A DNA stretch of 64,000 nt, taken from positions 51,052 through 115,051 of the forward strand of contig BORH01000015.1 in the NCBI GenBank assembly GCA_018333075.1, read 5' to 3'. The first letter of the stretch is position 1. Each line of letters begins with the position of its first letter. This document shows positions 17,241 to 26,371 of this stretch, piece by piece. The translations under genes and the position numbers were made by a program. The DNA comes from Heyndrickxia sporothermodurans (GTDB lineage Bacteria; Bacillota; Bacilli; Bacillales; Bacillaceae_C). The notes under the pieces were generated by a model. It ran no database searches and was not told the DNA's origin. It worked only from the letters and a program-made list of their open reading frames with translations.

Positions 17241-18821
17241 TTACTTTGGTAAAAAAATTGAAAATATTGTTCCGCCCTCTTTTTTCTCTTGTATTTCGAT
17301 CGTTCCATGTAACTCTTCTACTACTTCTTTTACTATACTTAATCCATATCCCCGTTTTTTTCCTTTTTTTGTTGTATATCCTCTTTGAAAAATTTGCTTT
17401 ATACCTTCCGCTTCAATACCACATCCAGTATCAACAATTTCAAATACAATATCATTTCCTACATCCGTTGCAAAAAAGGTGATCTCCTTTTCCAAGCTAT
17501 TTGAAACAGCTTCAAAGGCGTTATCAATGATATTTCCAAGAACTGAAATTAATTGGGTAAGACTAATTTGTTTGGGTAAATCCTGCAGTTCACTCGTTGG
17601 ATCAATTGTAAATTTCACTTTTATTTCTGAAGCCTTTCCAATTTTTCCAAGGAGAATGGCCTGAACCTTGTTATCAACAATTTGTTGGAACAATATTTGA
17701 TTTTGATTCCTATGAATGGCTGCTTCAGATTGAATAAAAGATAAAGCTTCATCAAATTGTTTTAACTGAAGCATTCCAGACAAAACATAGAGTTTATTTG
17801 CAAATTCATGTGTTTGCGCCCTTAAGTCCTCCGAATACTTCCTAACCTCCGTAAGAGTATCCAGCATCGCCTTGATTTCTGTTTTATCACGAAAACTCGC
17901 TACAACGCCGACAATTTCATCTTTATTCATAATCGGAATCCGATTGACAATCACATTTTTCTCATTCAGAATCATTTCTTTATCATTTTCTTGGATACCT
18001 GTTTCTAGTACCCTATGCATTTTTGTATTTGGTACTATCACTTCAATCGGAATATGCAACGATTCTTTTTCTATATCTAGAATCTTTCGAGCTGAATCAT
18101 TCATCATCGTTATGTATCCCTCTGCATCCACTGCAATTATTCCTTCTTTAATGGTTTGTAGGATGGCACTCCTTTCTCTATATAAGGAGGCAATTTCATG
18201 CGGTTCCAAGCCAAGAATGTCCTTTCGGATATTTCGTGCTAACAGGACACCGCCAAAAATCCCTAGAAATAAGACAACTAGTGAAATCAAACATATTTTT
18301 AATAATCTTTTCCCTATTACTCTATTAACTGCTGTTTCCAAAAAACCTACTGAGACAATCCCAATAATTACTCCATTATCATTAAAAATAGGTGCTTTTC
18401 CTCTAATAGATGGTCCTAAAGAGCCCACCGCTTCCGAAATATAGTATTTTCCTTTTTTTAATGCCAGATTATTATCTCCACCGACCATTTTTTCACCTAT
18501 CTTTTTTTCGTCTGGATGGGAATATCGAATACTATCGGCATTTCCCACCACTATAAATTCTGCTCCAACCTCTTGAGAAATCTTTTTTGTAATCGGTTGA
18601 ATGATGGATGAGGGATTATCTAATTTAAACGCATCCTGTATGGATGGCATTAATGATACTGTAGTCGCGACTTGTTTAGCCAGCTGTCCTATATGCTTCT
18701 CCGTATTATCCGATTCAATATATCCGTAAAAAACAGTCAATATGAGAATGACAAATAATAATAGTGTCGTAATTAAAACAACGATCTTTGTTTGAAGTGA
18801 TACAGAAATATATTTTTTCAT
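17241..18821 (-). CDS. CitS/DcuS-type sensor histidine kinase
   Basis: 526 residues. TM1 is about 11-33, an extracytoplasmic carboxylate-sensor (PhoQ-DcuS-CitA fold) spans about 36-170 with the RYSHPDEKKIGEKMVGGD signature, TM2 is about 173-195, then the LGLEPHEIA linker, a PAS domain (about 215-315) and a kinase core. The phosphorylated His is His338 in THEFANKLYVLSG; the ATPase N, G1 and G2 boxes follow (NIIDNAFEA, VDTGCGIEAEG, KKGKKRGYGLSIV). Members sense citrate, malate, fumarate or succinate. First gene of a two-gene operon with the response regulator, next to tctCBA. Confidence 0.92.
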   Translation of the reverse strand: MKKYISVSLQTKIVVLITTLLLFVILILTVFYGYIESDNTEKHIGQLAKQVATTVSLMPSIQDAFKLDNPSSIIQPITKKISQEVGAEFIVVGNADSIRYSHPDEKKIGEKMVGGDNNLALKKGKYYISEAVGSLGPSIRGKAPIFNDNGVIIGIVSVGFLETAVNRVIGKRLLKICLISLVVLFLGIFGGVLLARNIRKDILGLEPHEIASLYRERSAILQTIKEGIIAVDAEGYITMMNDSARKILDIEKESLHIPIEVIVPNTKMHRVLETGIQENDKEMILNEKNVIVNRIPIMNKDEIVGVVASFRDKTEIKAMLDTLTEVRKYSEDLRAQTHEFANKLYVLSGMLQLKQFDEALSFIQSEAAIHRNQNQILFQQIVDNKVQAILLGKIGKASEIKVKFTIDPTSELQDLPKQISLTQLISVLGNIIDNAFEAVSNSLEKEITFFATDVGNDIVFEIVDTGCGIEAEGIKQIFQRGYTTKKGKKRGYGLSIVKEVVEELHGTIEIQEKKEGGTIFSIFLPK

Positions 18822-18976
18822 CCCATCCCCTACTTCACAAAATGTTTTATATTATTGTAAATCGTATGAGGATAAGATTCTATCATTTAATTTAATGATT
18901 CTAAATATTCCATTTATTTCAAATTTAATTAAACAAAGGGTAGTTTCCCATTTTCTTTTTCATAAATCCATTTATA

Positions 18977-19013
18977 TAAAAAAACTCAAGCATTATTTCC
19001 GCTTGAGTTTTTT
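18977..19013 (-). terminator. Bidirectional terminator downstream of selO
   Basis: A 10-bp stem (18982-18991 with 19001-19010) with A tract before and T tract after. On the minus strand it ends selO. Confidence 0.8.
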
Positions 19014-19089
19014 ATCAAATACTGAACAAATAGTCCAAAATATCAAAGGAACTTCCCTTAATCGTAGGAAAAATTCTTTCTATTCCACA

Positions 19090-20553
19090 TCAGGTACCAC
19101 AAAACGTTTGGTATGGGGTAGTTGATGTAGCCAGTGTAGAATATTCAGCCTGTTCTGCTGAGTATGCATAAGGATTAGAAAGCACTTTCAAAAGCCGTTC
19201 CATTACGCTATAGTCTCCTTGTTCTACTGCTGCCTCTAGCGCCTCTTCTACCCGATGGTTCCGAGGGATAATGGCCGGATTGCTGTTTTGCATTAACTCA
19301 CGAGAAGAGCTTTTTGATTCTTGCTGTTTTTCTAATCTCTTAAGCCAACGCTCATGCCACTTAGTAAATTCTGAAGTTCCAAATAAGGCGATATCATCTA
19401 GTTTATCAAGAGTTAATGCGCGGAAAGTATTGGTATAGTCCGCCCGATGCTCCTTCATCATCTTGAGAAGATCATTAATAAGGGATTCGTCCTCTTTTTC
19501 TTCATTAAATATCCCAAGCTTCTTTCTCATACCTGCAAGCAAATTAGAGTAAAACAGCTTGTTATATTCAGAAATTTTTTTCTGTGCTAGCTCCACTGCC
19601 TGTTCCATATTATCATCCAACAGTGGCAATAGAGATTCAGCAAACCTCGCAAGATTCCACCCAGCCATATACGGCTGGTTGCCATAGGAATAACGGCCTT
19701 GAACGTCGATGGAACTAAATACAGTAGCCGGGTCGTAATTATCCATAAAGGCACAAGGGCCATAATCGATCGTTTCTCCACTAATGGTCATGTTATCTGT
19801 ATTCATTACCCCATGAATAAAGCCAACGAGCTGCCAATTAGCAACAAGTTCAGCCTGACGCTTGATTACTTCCCAAAGTAAAGAATGATACCGATTTTCA
19901 TCTGCTTCAATCTCTGGATAATGTCGCTTGATTGTATAGTCAGCTAGGATCCGCAATTCCTCAGCTGTTCCCCATTGAGCTACATATTGAAAGGTACCTA
20001 CACGCAGATGACTTGCAGCCACACGGGTTAAAATTGCACCAGGTAGCTCAGTATCGCGGAATATGGATTCACCAGTTGTCACAACTGCTAGGCTACGGGT
20101 GGTAGGAATTCCAAGAGCATGCATAGCTTCACTAATGATGTACTCTCGCAGCATCGGTCCAAGAGCAGCCCGACCATCCCCACCACGGGAGTATGATGTT
20201 CTTCCTGAACCTTTAAGCTGAATATCAAATCTCTCACCTTGTGGAGAGATTTGTTCGCCTAGCAGTACAGCTCGGCCGTCCCCTAACATGTTAAAATGTC
20301 CAAATTGATGACCGGCGTAAGCTTGTGCAAGAGGCGACGCACCTTCAGGAATCTCATTTCCAGCAAGCACAGCTACACCATCTTCACTTTGCAAATACTT
20401 CACGTTCAAACCGAGGGATGTTGCCAATGGATGATTAATAATGATCAGCTTAGGTGAACTAACAGGAGTTGGATTAAGACTAGAAAAAAATGATTTCGGT
20501 AGACTGGTATAACTATTGTCAAAGTTCCATCCTTTTTCTTTTTTATGTGTCAT
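19090..20553 (-). CDS. selO: SelO family protein adenylyltransferase (YdiU/UPF0061)
   Basis: 487 residues, the normal bacterial length. SelO is a pseudokinase fold that transfers AMP from ATP to Ser/Thr/Tyr of target proteins, with a role in redox stress. Visible: [23 protein letters not shown] (about 80-102), the nucleotide-binding [22 protein letters not shown] block, [25 protein letters not shown] (metal-binding Asn/Asp) and the C-terminal PYQTFCGT. The penultimate-region Cys is the position that is selenocysteine in animal SelO. It is monocistronic, between the two-component genes and a HEAT-like gene, with a terminator downstream. Confidence 0.93.
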   Translation of the reverse strand: MTHKKEKGWNFDNSYTSLPKSFFSSLNPTPVSSPKLIIINHPLATSLGLNVKYLQSEDGVAVLAGNEIPEGASPLAQAYAGHQFGHFNMLGDGRAVLLGEQISPQGERFDIQLKGSGRTSYSRGGDGRAALGPMLREYIISEAMHALGIPTTRSLAVVTTGESIFRDTELPGAILTRVAASHLRVGTFQYVAQWGTAEELRILADYTIKRHYPEIEADENRYHSLLWEVIKRQAELVANWQLVGFIHGVMNTDNMTISGETIDYGPCAFMDNYDPATVFSSIDVQGRYSYGNQPYMAGWNLARFAESLLPLLDDNMEQAVELAQKKISEYNKLFYSNLLAGMRKKLGIFNEEKEDESLINDLLKMMKEHRADYTNTFRALTLDKLDDIALFGTSEFTKWHERWLKRLEKQQESKSSSRELMQNSNPAIIPRNHRVEEALEAAVEQGDYSVMERLLKVLSNPYAYSAEQAEYSTLATSTTPYQTFCGT

Positions 20554-20685
20554 AGCTTCTCCTTTTTTTGCGATGTTTTATGCTTATTATAAAACAGAAA
20601 ACAATAAACATTTGATATTAGTTATCTACATTTTATTAAAAACCATGCAGTTCCATTCTAATACTACTTTTACCAAGCTTTTGAA

Positions 20686-21312
20686 TTAAGCCTCAAGGGC
20701 CTTATAAATTTTTTTGACTCTTTTTAATTGGGATTCCGTAAGATCGTTCTCTCTTTTTCTTAGTACGGTTAAAAATTCCTCTTTATTGTCGTTCGTTACT
20801 GCAGGAATAGCACTTTCGGAATGTTGCGGAATTTCCTTCGGTCTACAAGCCTCCAAATGAGTAAGTAAAAACGGAAAAATACGCTCATTGTTTTGCTTGT
20901 TTACAGCTGCTAACTTTCCTAATGTTAAAACTCCTTTATCAACAGTGATAACTGAGCCTGTTTTCATCGCAGAAAATAATGTATTAATATGTTCCATAAT
21001 AATCTCAGATGACATTTGTGCAATGGTAGATAATGCAGTCATAGCTCCCCAAACTAAGCGATTATTTCGGCTTTTTAAAAGGTCTATGAAAATCAAAGCA
21101 TAGTCACTTATGAGTTCTGGTTTACTTTCTCCAATTTCATACGCTACTTTGATACAATCCTGCTGAATCCTTTTATCCTTATTAGATAAGTTTTGGATTA
21201 CTTCTTTAATACCTTCATGATTATTTTTGTTAACTAATTCATGTGCAAGTTCAATATTGGGTTCTTCATCCTTACGATTAAGCTGTGAAGCTAACCTGTT
21301 CAGTATCGTCAT
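20686..21312 (-). CDS. HEAT-repeat-like protein
   Basis: 208 residues, all-helical, without signal peptide or membrane segment. Several helical pairs resemble HEAT/ARM repeats (for example GIKEVIQNLSNKDKRIQQDCIKVAYEIGE and NRLVWGAMTALSTIAQ), so a scaffold or protein-binding role is likely, but no function can be named. The ATG at 21312 has GAGG eight bases before it; the frame beginning at 21333 is less likely. It lies between selO and the Crp/Fnr regulator on the same strand, 60 bases after the latter, and may be co-transcribed with it. Confidence 0.6.
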   Translation of the reverse strand: MTILNRLASQLNRKDEEPNIELAHELVNKNNHEGIKEVIQNLSNKDKRIQQDCIKVAYEIGESKPELISDYALIFIDLLKSRNNRLVWGAMTALSTIAQMSSEIIMEHINTLFSAMKTGSVITVDKGVLTLGKLAAVNKQNNERIFPFLLTHLEACRPKEIPQHSESAIPAVTNDNKEEFLTVLRKRENDLTESQLKRVKKIYKALEA

Positions 21313-21372
21313 ATAATAATCCTCTTTCACCAAATGTAATCGGGCACAATTTTATAGCAAACATTTTATTAG

Positions 21373-22044
21373 TTATTCATTCCTTAACATTCCTGCAAGT
21401 TCAAATAGGGAATTTTGCTGCAGAATGCGATAGTAGCGTTCTTCCTTTTGCAAATATCCTTTATCGCAAAATTGTGCAAGCACATGCAATAAATGGCGGT
21501 AGGAAACACCTAAAAAATCACAAACGATTACGTGCTTCTCCTTATATTTCTCTCCATCAGCTGTTTGTAATATAAAGTCGGCAAGGCGGTTTTCAAGCGG
21601 GAAAGAGCGACTTTGTGCATACTTTGCTGCCATTTTTGTTGACTTTGCACTTAAAAACATAGCCAGTTCACGCAAAAATGTAGCATCTTCTAGCATTTTT
21701 GTACGACAGAGATGAAAGGGAATGGCAAAACAAATGGTCTCAGTGGTAGTTTGGATCCCTTTTGAATAGTAAATCTGATTTAATAATTCCATTTCCCCAA
21801 TAAAATCCTTCGCCTTAATAAAATTTAATAAGGAAACTTTCCCATTTTGGTGCGTGACATAAATTTTTGCTCTTCCTTCTATAACATAAAATAAATAATC
21901 TGGTCGCATGCCTTCTTGAATGATCCATTCATCGCGTTTGTATTTATGCACTTCTATAAACTCTTCAATTGGAAAAGAAAATAATTGTCCAATTGAATAT
22001 TTCTCTATATAACGTAGCCTTTTCTCACCTTTATAAATTTCCAT
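21373..22044 (-). CDS. Crp/Fnr family regulator, YeiL-like
   Basis: About 223 residues. A cyclic-nucleotide-binding-like beta-roll occupies roughly 20-130 (DEWIIQEGMRPDYLFYVIEGRAKIYVTHQNGKVSLL, then GEMELL), and a winged helix-turn-helix lies at about 165-215 (VIVCDFLGVSYRHLLHVLAQF). This arrangement and the ending resemble YeiL. Two adjacent ATG codons follow GGGGTGG; the second (22044) gives the best spacing. It is divergent from an MFS gene; the space between contains a 20-bp perfect palindrome, the likely operator through which it controls itself and the transporter. Confidence 0.82.
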   Translation of the reverse strand: MEIYKGEKRLRYIEKYSIGQLFSFPIEEFIEVHKYKRDEWIIQEGMRPDYLFYVIEGRAKIYVTHQNGKVSLLNFIKAKDFIGEMELLNQIYYSKGIQTTTETICFAIPFHLCRTKMLEDATFLRELAMFLSAKSTKMAAKYAQSRSFPLENRLADFILQTADGEKYKEKHVIVCDFLGVSYRHLLHVLAQFCDKGYLQKEERYYRILQQNSLFELAGMLRNE

Positions 22045-22056
22045 CATCCACCCCAA

Positions 22057-22076
22057 AATATGAGATATCTCATATT
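22057..22076. promoter_or_regulatory. Probable Crp/Fnr operator, 20-bp perfect palindrome
   Basis: AATATGAGATATCTCATATT is a perfect palindrome between divergent genes. Its half-sites TATGA-N6-TCATA have the spacing of the Crp consensus TGTGA-N6-TCACA. Confidence 0.7.
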
Positions 22077-22123
22077 ATTGTACGTAGCTCCATGATATTA
22101 TGCAAACATTGGGGGGATACAGA

Positions 22124-23302
22124 ATGAATTCACAACGCTGGATGAGCAGACAATTTTTTAGTTTCTTTATCACATGGGGGATTTTTCTACCCTTTTGGAC
22201 AGGATGGATGATCCATACAAAAGATATTTCGGTTGCACAAGCTAGTTTAATAATGAGCTTGGGGTTGGTTGTACGAGGAATTTCTACATTATTTATATTT
22301 CCTTATTTATCGGGGAAATTTAGTAACAAAACCCTACTACATGTGATGGCAATCGGTACGCTAATAGCCATTTTATGCTATATTCCAGCAAATACTTTTG
22401 CTAGCTTGCTAGTGGCAACATTACTTTTACATTTATTTTATCCAGCATTGATGCCTGCATTAGATAGTGCGGCTGGCATTCTTGCGCAAAGCAAGCAATT
22501 AAAACATTATGGGAAGAGTCGCTCGTGGGGATCCATTGGCTTTGTTATTTCAGGCATAATTTTAACTGTCTTTACAGGAGCACTTGGGGATAAAGTAATT
22601 TTATGGGCGCTATTACTTGGCACAGTTGTACTCATTTGTCTTAATTTCATACGCTCACCCGATGTACTAAATGAAAAACCTGTAGCAAATCAAGCTAATA
22701 AATTCGGTATACTGCAATTATTTCGCATTAAACACTTTGGTGTGGTGCTCATTATTGTCATTTTACTGCAAGCGGCACATGCATCTTATTACAACTATGG
22801 CTATATTTATTTACAAGAAATCCATGCGCCCAAATATTTAATTGGTGTGATTATTAACATTGCCGTGATTGCCGAAATCATTTTCTTTTTAATCGCAGAC
22901 CGGTGCTTTAAACGATTTTCGGTTAGTTCCCTATTGACACTTGCGGCGCTTGGTTCAACCGTGCGTTGGATACTAGTTTTTTCCTTTCCAAATGTTATTG
23001 TTTTCTGTATCTCACAAACATTGCACGCCTGCTCATTTGCGATGGGGCATTATGCCTTTATGAAATACTTAATCAAAAATATTCCACATGCACAGATTCC
23101 GAAAGCACAAGGCATGTATTCAGCATTGGCACTTAGCTGGAGCACAGCGTTACTCACAATTTTCGGCGGTTATTTATATGAAATCGAGCCAAGATACGCC
23201 TTTATCGGGATGATTGTTTGTACCATTCCATCCATGCTGCTTGCGTTTGTTTATCGGAAATTAGATCATCAAAAGGGAGAACGGCTTGAGAGAATAAGTT
23301 AA
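22124..23302 (+). CDS. MFS transporter, HcaT-like
   Basis: About 392 residues with 12 hydrophobic segments. It resembles the HcaT/MFS_1_like branch (phenylpropionate or nucleoside-type permeases): FFSFFITWGIFLPFWTGWM at TM1, LLLHLFYPALMPALDSAAG in TM4, then GKSRSWGSIGFVISGI in TM5. The ATG at 22124 follows GGGGGG with suitable spacing; the frame could extend eight codons further. It is divergent from the YeiL-like regulator and probably controlled by it. Codons GCG and CGC look more common here than in nearby genes, which might hint at transfer of the pair, but this was not counted. Terminator follows. Confidence 0.8.
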   Translation: MNSQRWMSRQFFSFFITWGIFLPFWTGWMIHTKDISVAQASLIMSLGLVVRGISTLFIFPYLSGKFSNKTLLHVMAIGTLIAILCYIPANTFASLLVATLLLHLFYPALMPALDSAAGILAQSKQLKHYGKSRSWGSIGFVISGIILTVFTGALGDKVILWALLLGTVVLICLNFIRSPDVLNEKPVANQANKFGILQLFRIKHFGVVLIIVILLQAAHASYYNYGYIYLQEIHAPKYLIGVIINIAVIAEIIFFLIADRCFKRFSVSSLLTLAALGSTVRWILVFSFPNVIVFCISQTLHACSFAMGHYAFMKYLIKNIPHAQIPKAQGMYSALALSWSTALLTIFGGYLYEIEPRYAFIGMIVCTIPSMLLAFVYRKLDHQKGERLERIS

Positions 23303-23323
23303 ATTCATATCAACTTTACAAAA

Positions 23324-23351
23324 GAAGCCCTACATCCCAGGGCTTCTTTTG
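23324..23351 (+). terminator. Terminator after the HcaT-like gene
   Basis: An 8-bp stem (23324-23331 with 23339-23346) followed by TTTT on the plus strand. Confidence 0.8.
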
Positions 23352-23395
23352 TGTAAAATGCTTTATATTTTTTATTGAATTTTAACCAGGTAGAT

Positions 23396-24163
23396 TTATT
23401 TTTTGTACGCCTCATACACGAATTGCTGATTACTATTTTCAGGTTGTTTACTAGAATCAAAGTCGGCAGACACAACAACTTCAGAAAATCCGATACTTTG
23501 TAACACCAGCTTAAATTCTTCAACACCATACCAACGTATGGCGAATCGTTGTAATTCCGATTGAATTAGTTTTCCTTGACGCCATTTTTCATACTTTAAA
23601 TGCGAAACTTTATACTGATTGAATAAATCGGCTTCAACAAGTTTACTTTCCATTGTAATCAAATCACCATTAGGAAAGGTAAATGTTGATGTTTCTACAT
23701 TAGCACCTACATTAAAATTTTGATCAGGTAGAAAAATATCGAGGATTAATCTACCTCCTGTTTCCAAATGCTCGTATAATCTTTTTAAAACTTCGATGGA
23801 TTCATCTCGTTTTTCAATTAATAAAAACGAGCCAGCAGGAATGATAATGGTTTTATATTTATTAGGTAAAGAAAGCTCCTTTAAATCTGCTTGAAATAAA
23901 TTTGCTTTTACCCCACGTTCTTCACAGCGTTGACGACAAGAAGCTAACATTTCAGCAGAATAATCTACACCATCTACAACAAGCCCAGCTTCCAAAAGAG
24001 GAATGATTACACGACCAGAACCGACCATTGCTTCAAGAATACGACCTTTGCAATTTTTAAGCCTTTCTTGATAATACTCAATATCTCCGCCAAATGATCG
24101 TCCTATTTTTTTCGTAAAATCATAAACCTCTGTACAAAGCTCTCCATAATTACTAAAAGACAT
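23396..24163 (-). CDS. Class I SAM-dependent methyltransferase
   Basis: 255 residues. Motif I is GRILEAMVGSGRVIIPLLEAG (about 39-59), motif II VDGVDYSAEMLASCR with the acidic ribose-binding Asp, and motif post-I ANLFQADLKELSLPNKYKTIIIPAGSFLLI, all of the Methyltransf_11/25 type. Methyl acceptor unknown. No signal peptide. It converges with the upstream plus-strand MFS gene and is not close to any other gene on its strand, so it is probably a single-gene unit. Confidence 0.85.
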   Translation of the reverse strand: MSFSNYGELCTEVYDFTKKIGRSFGGDIEYYQERLKNCKGRILEAMVGSGRVIIPLLEAGLVVDGVDYSAEMLASCRQRCEERGVKANLFQADLKELSLPNKYKTIIIPAGSFLLIEKRDESIEVLKRLYEHLETGGRLILDIFLPDQNFNVGANVETSTFTFPNGDLITMESKLVEADLFNQYKVSHLKYEKWRQGKLIQSELQRFAIRWYGVEEFKLVLQSIGFSEVVVSADFDSSKQPENSNQQFVYEAYKK

Positions 24164-24471
24164 AAATAGTTACCCTCCGTTTTTTGTTATTTTACTGAAG
24201 GGCAATCAAACAAAATTACCTCTTCAGCACCTCAAAATTAGTTACGTAAACTTTAGAGCTGACTATCATAAAAAATCACTCACTTTCTGGTTTGATATGG
24301 ATAAGTTTAACATAAATAGAAAATTTAATATATACTGAAATTTTGATATTGTAGGATTAATATATTATAAAATGTTATTAATACCCCATCCAAAAAAACA
24401 CCTAACAATGTTAGGTGACTATTTATAATTAGTTGTAAAGTTGTTCGTATTTACTGTTCATTGTATTTCTG
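24164..24471. other. Intergenic region, methyltransferase to ferredoxin
   Basis: AT-rich DNA holding the methyltransferase leader and the ferredoxin terminator (24392-24417). I see no further gene here. Confidence 0.6.
24392..24417 (-). terminator. Ferredoxin terminator
   Basis: Stem 24399-24406 with 24410-24417 (CACCTAAC/GTTAGGTG) followed on the minus strand by seven T. Confidence 0.85.
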
Positions 24472-24711
24472 TTAAATAACCCCAAAATACTTCTCTGCTT
24501 TTTCAAGATAGGGCTGTTGTTCTTCTGTTAAATCATATTCTTCGAAAATTGCATCAACCGGACATACTGAGACACATGCTCCACAATCAATACATAAATC
24601 TGGATTGATGTAATATTGATCCGTTCCTTTCACTATACAATCTACCGGACAAACCGTTACACATTCTCCTGCCTTCTCCGCTTCACATGGACTTGTAATA
24701 ACAAAAGCCAT
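24472..24711 (-). CDS. Ferredoxin with two iron-sulfur cluster motifs
   Basis: 79 residues. The C-terminal cluster motif is complete (CIDCGACVSVCPVD, C-x2-C-x2-C-x3-CP). The N-terminal motif is spread out (C-x7-C-x3-CPVDC: Cys9, Cys17, Cys21, Cys25), a spacing seen in 7Fe-8S or YfhL/FdxA-like ferredoxins. It is a small cytoplasmic electron carrier. GGAGG stands just before the ATG. It lies 80 bases after sodA on the same strand, with a weak hairpin between, so read-through co-expression with superoxide dismutase is possible. Confidence 0.88.
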   Translation of the reverse strand: MAFVITSPCEAEKAGECVTVCPVDCIVKGTDQYYINPDLCIDCGACVSVCPVDAIFEEYDLTEEQQPYLEKAEKYFGVI

Positions 24712-24754
24712 TCTATCCCTCCTTAAAAAAACTATTATTCTTCCAACCTATTAA

Positions 24755-24779
24755 ATAAGGTACCATTTCGGTACCTTAT
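24755..24779 (-). terminator. Hairpin after sodA
   Basis: A 10-bp stem (24755-24764 with 24770-24779; contains GGTACC). The T tract on the minus strand is short, so it may be a leaky terminator. Confidence 0.5.
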
Positions 24780-24791
24780 CTAAGTGTTGAA

Positions 24792-25412
24792 CTATTTAAT
24801 CGCCTGCTCATATTTGGCTGCTACTACGTCCCAATTAATAATATTAAAAAAGCTTTCAATGTATTCCGGTCTTCTATTTTGATATTTTAAATAGTAAGCA
24901 TGCTCCCAGACATCTAGGCAAAGAATAGCTGTTTTCCCATCCATAATAGGATTATCCTGATTTGGAGTGCTTGTTACCTCCAACTGCCCTTTTTGATTTA
25001 CAACAAGCCATGCCCATCCAGACCCAAAACGAGTGGTAGCTGCATCAGTAAATTGTTGTTCAAAGGTACTAATATTTCCAAAGGCCTCATTTATTGCGTC
25101 TGCTAATTTCCCAGAAGGTGCTGCCGCTTCTTTTTCAGGGGCAATAATCTCCCAGAAAAGGGTGTGATTCAAATGTCCACCACCGTTATTTCTAACAGCT
25201 GTTTGGATTTCTTCTGGTAAAGACTCCAAATTACTTAGTAATTCTTCTAATGATCTATTTTGCCATTCATCTTTTCCTTCTAATGCTGCATTTAATTTAT
25301 CGATATATGTTTGATGATGCTTCCCATAGTGGATTTCCATTGTTTGTTTGTCTATGTACGGCTCCAATGCATCGAATGAATACTTTAGTGCTGGAAGTTC
25401 AAATTTTGTCAT
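24792..25412 (-). CDS. sodA: Superoxide dismutase, Mn/Fe family
   Basis: 206 residues, the full family length. Metal ligands are His28, His83 ([11 protein letters not shown]), Asp167 and His171 (DVWEHAYYL). GSGWAWLV and the QDNPIMDG stretch are typical; the GGGH motif with QDNP favours manganese. It converts superoxide to hydrogen peroxide and oxygen in the cytoplasm (no signal peptide). AGGAGG precedes the ATG. It is divergent from the YbjQ-family gene and followed by a ferredoxin gene. Confidence 0.95.
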   Translation of the reverse strand: MTKFELPALKYSFDALEPYIDKQTMEIHYGKHHQTYIDKLNAALEGKDEWQNRSLEELLSNLESLPEEIQTAVRNNGGGHLNHTLFWEIIAPEKEAAAPSGKLADAINEAFGNISTFEQQFTDAATTRFGSGWAWLVVNQKGQLEVTSTPNQDNPIMDGKTAILCLDVWEHAYYLKYQNRRPEYIESFFNIINWDVVAAKYEQAIK

Positions 25413-25727
25413 TTTAAAGTACCTCCTAATTTTTACGATTATACTTTTTATATAAAAATATATAAAATATATAATAACATATTATCTTATTCAAAAATCA
25501 AAGTCAATCCAAAAATGCATAATTTTTTGATAATGCACTCTCTTTTGATGGATGTTAGGAATAAGTGATGAAAAGGATCTTTTGCAGCATTAAGGAGGTT
25601 CTCTTTTAATACTTATAAGTAATTGAAGTTAAATTTTATCTCAATAAAAATAAAAAAATTACAGATATATTCTTGTTCATGTAAAATAAAAATAGCTATA
25701 CAAATTATTAAAAGGAGTTGGATTATT
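25413..25727. other. Divergent intergenic region, sodA / YbjQ gene
   Basis: Very AT-rich DNA that must hold both promoters. A short ATG frame near 25569 with 13 codons has no convincing ribosome site. No recognised operator was found. Confidence 0.5.
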
Positions 25728-26048
25728 ATGATCATTGTAACAACAGAAAATATCGTTAATCATAAAATCACTGAGGTTAAAGGTCCGGTTTTCGGATTAA
25801 CGGTGAGAGCACGTGGAATTGGAAAGGATATCGTTGCTTCTTTAAAAGGTTTAGTCGGTGGAGAAATTAATCAATATACAGAGATGTTGGAAGATGCCAG
25901 GAAGCAAGCGATTGATCGAATGGTTGAAAACGCAAAGGCAATGGGTGCTAATGCAATTATTATGATGCGCTTTGATTCTGGGGAAATCGGCCAAAATATG
26001 AGTGAAATTGTTGCTTATGGAACAGCAGTGATAGCTGAAAAGGAATAA
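25728..26048 (+). CDS. YbjQ family (UPF0145) protein
   Basis: 106 residues, the standard length for the YbjQ family, a small pentameric beta-rich protein often annotated as a heavy-metal-binding domain. Characteristic pieces: VTTENIVNHKITEVKGPVFG, VASLKGLVGGEINQYTEMLEDARKQAI and AMGANAIIMMRFDSGEI. The frame runs 35 codons further upstream, but AAAAGGAG sits right before the ATG at 25728. It is followed after 6 bases by a small membrane-protein gene, forming a two-gene operon. Function of the family is not established. Confidence 0.9.
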   Translation: MIIVTTENIVNHKITEVKGPVFGLTVRARGIGKDIVASLKGLVGGEINQYTEMLEDARKQAIDRMVENAKAMGANAIIMMRFDSGEIGQNMSEIVAYGTAVIAEKE

Positions 26049-26054
26049 AATTTG

Positions 26055-26279
26055 ATGGAATGGATTTTTGGTTTTTACGGTATTCAATTAATTATCCTTA
26101 TCCTCTTAATCATTGGTTCTTGGTTTATATGGGATCGTCGTTTCAAATCGAAACATGGAAAAAAAGTGCCTGATGGTTTTATACGGACAAATGAAGTTTC
26201 CATTGACCCAACAACGAAGAAAAAACTAGTTGTTTATTTTAATCCTGAAACTGGGGAACGTTTTTATAAGGAAGATTAG
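26055..26279 (+). CDS. Small single-span membrane protein
   Basis: 74 residues: one hydrophobic segment at about 6-24, then a basic stretch (WDRRFKSKHGKK) and a polar C-terminal domain (VPDGFIRTNEVSIDPTTKK... GERFYKED). AAAGGA overlapping the stop of the preceding gene serves as ribosome site, so translation of the two is coupled. The tail resembles uncharacterised proteins that accompany YbjQ genes in Bacillus; no function can be given. Confidence 0.7.
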   Translation: MEWIFGFYGIQLIILILLIIGSWFIWDRRFKSKHGKKVPDGFIRTNEVSIDPTTKKKLVVYFNPETGERFYKED

Positions 26280-26298
26280 CTGGTTTAAATTAGGTGAA

Positions 26299-26335
26299 GG
26301 TCAGATCTTTTGCTTACAAAACGAAAGATCTGACC
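26299..26335 (+). terminator. Long inverted repeat after the YbjQ operon
   Basis: A 12-bp perfect stem (26299-26310 with 26324-26335). There is no T tract directly after it, so termination is less certain. Confidence 0.5.
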
Positions 26336-26371
26336 CTTACTTCCTATCTATCAAGAAATCTCAATATGATT

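Noticed and set aside
18895-19125. 76-codon plus-strand frame between the kinase and selO
   Set aside because: It runs through a terminator hairpin into the end of selO and has no ribosome site.
25569-25610. 13-codon ORF between sodA and the YbjQ gene
   Set aside because: No ribosome site and no sign of function.
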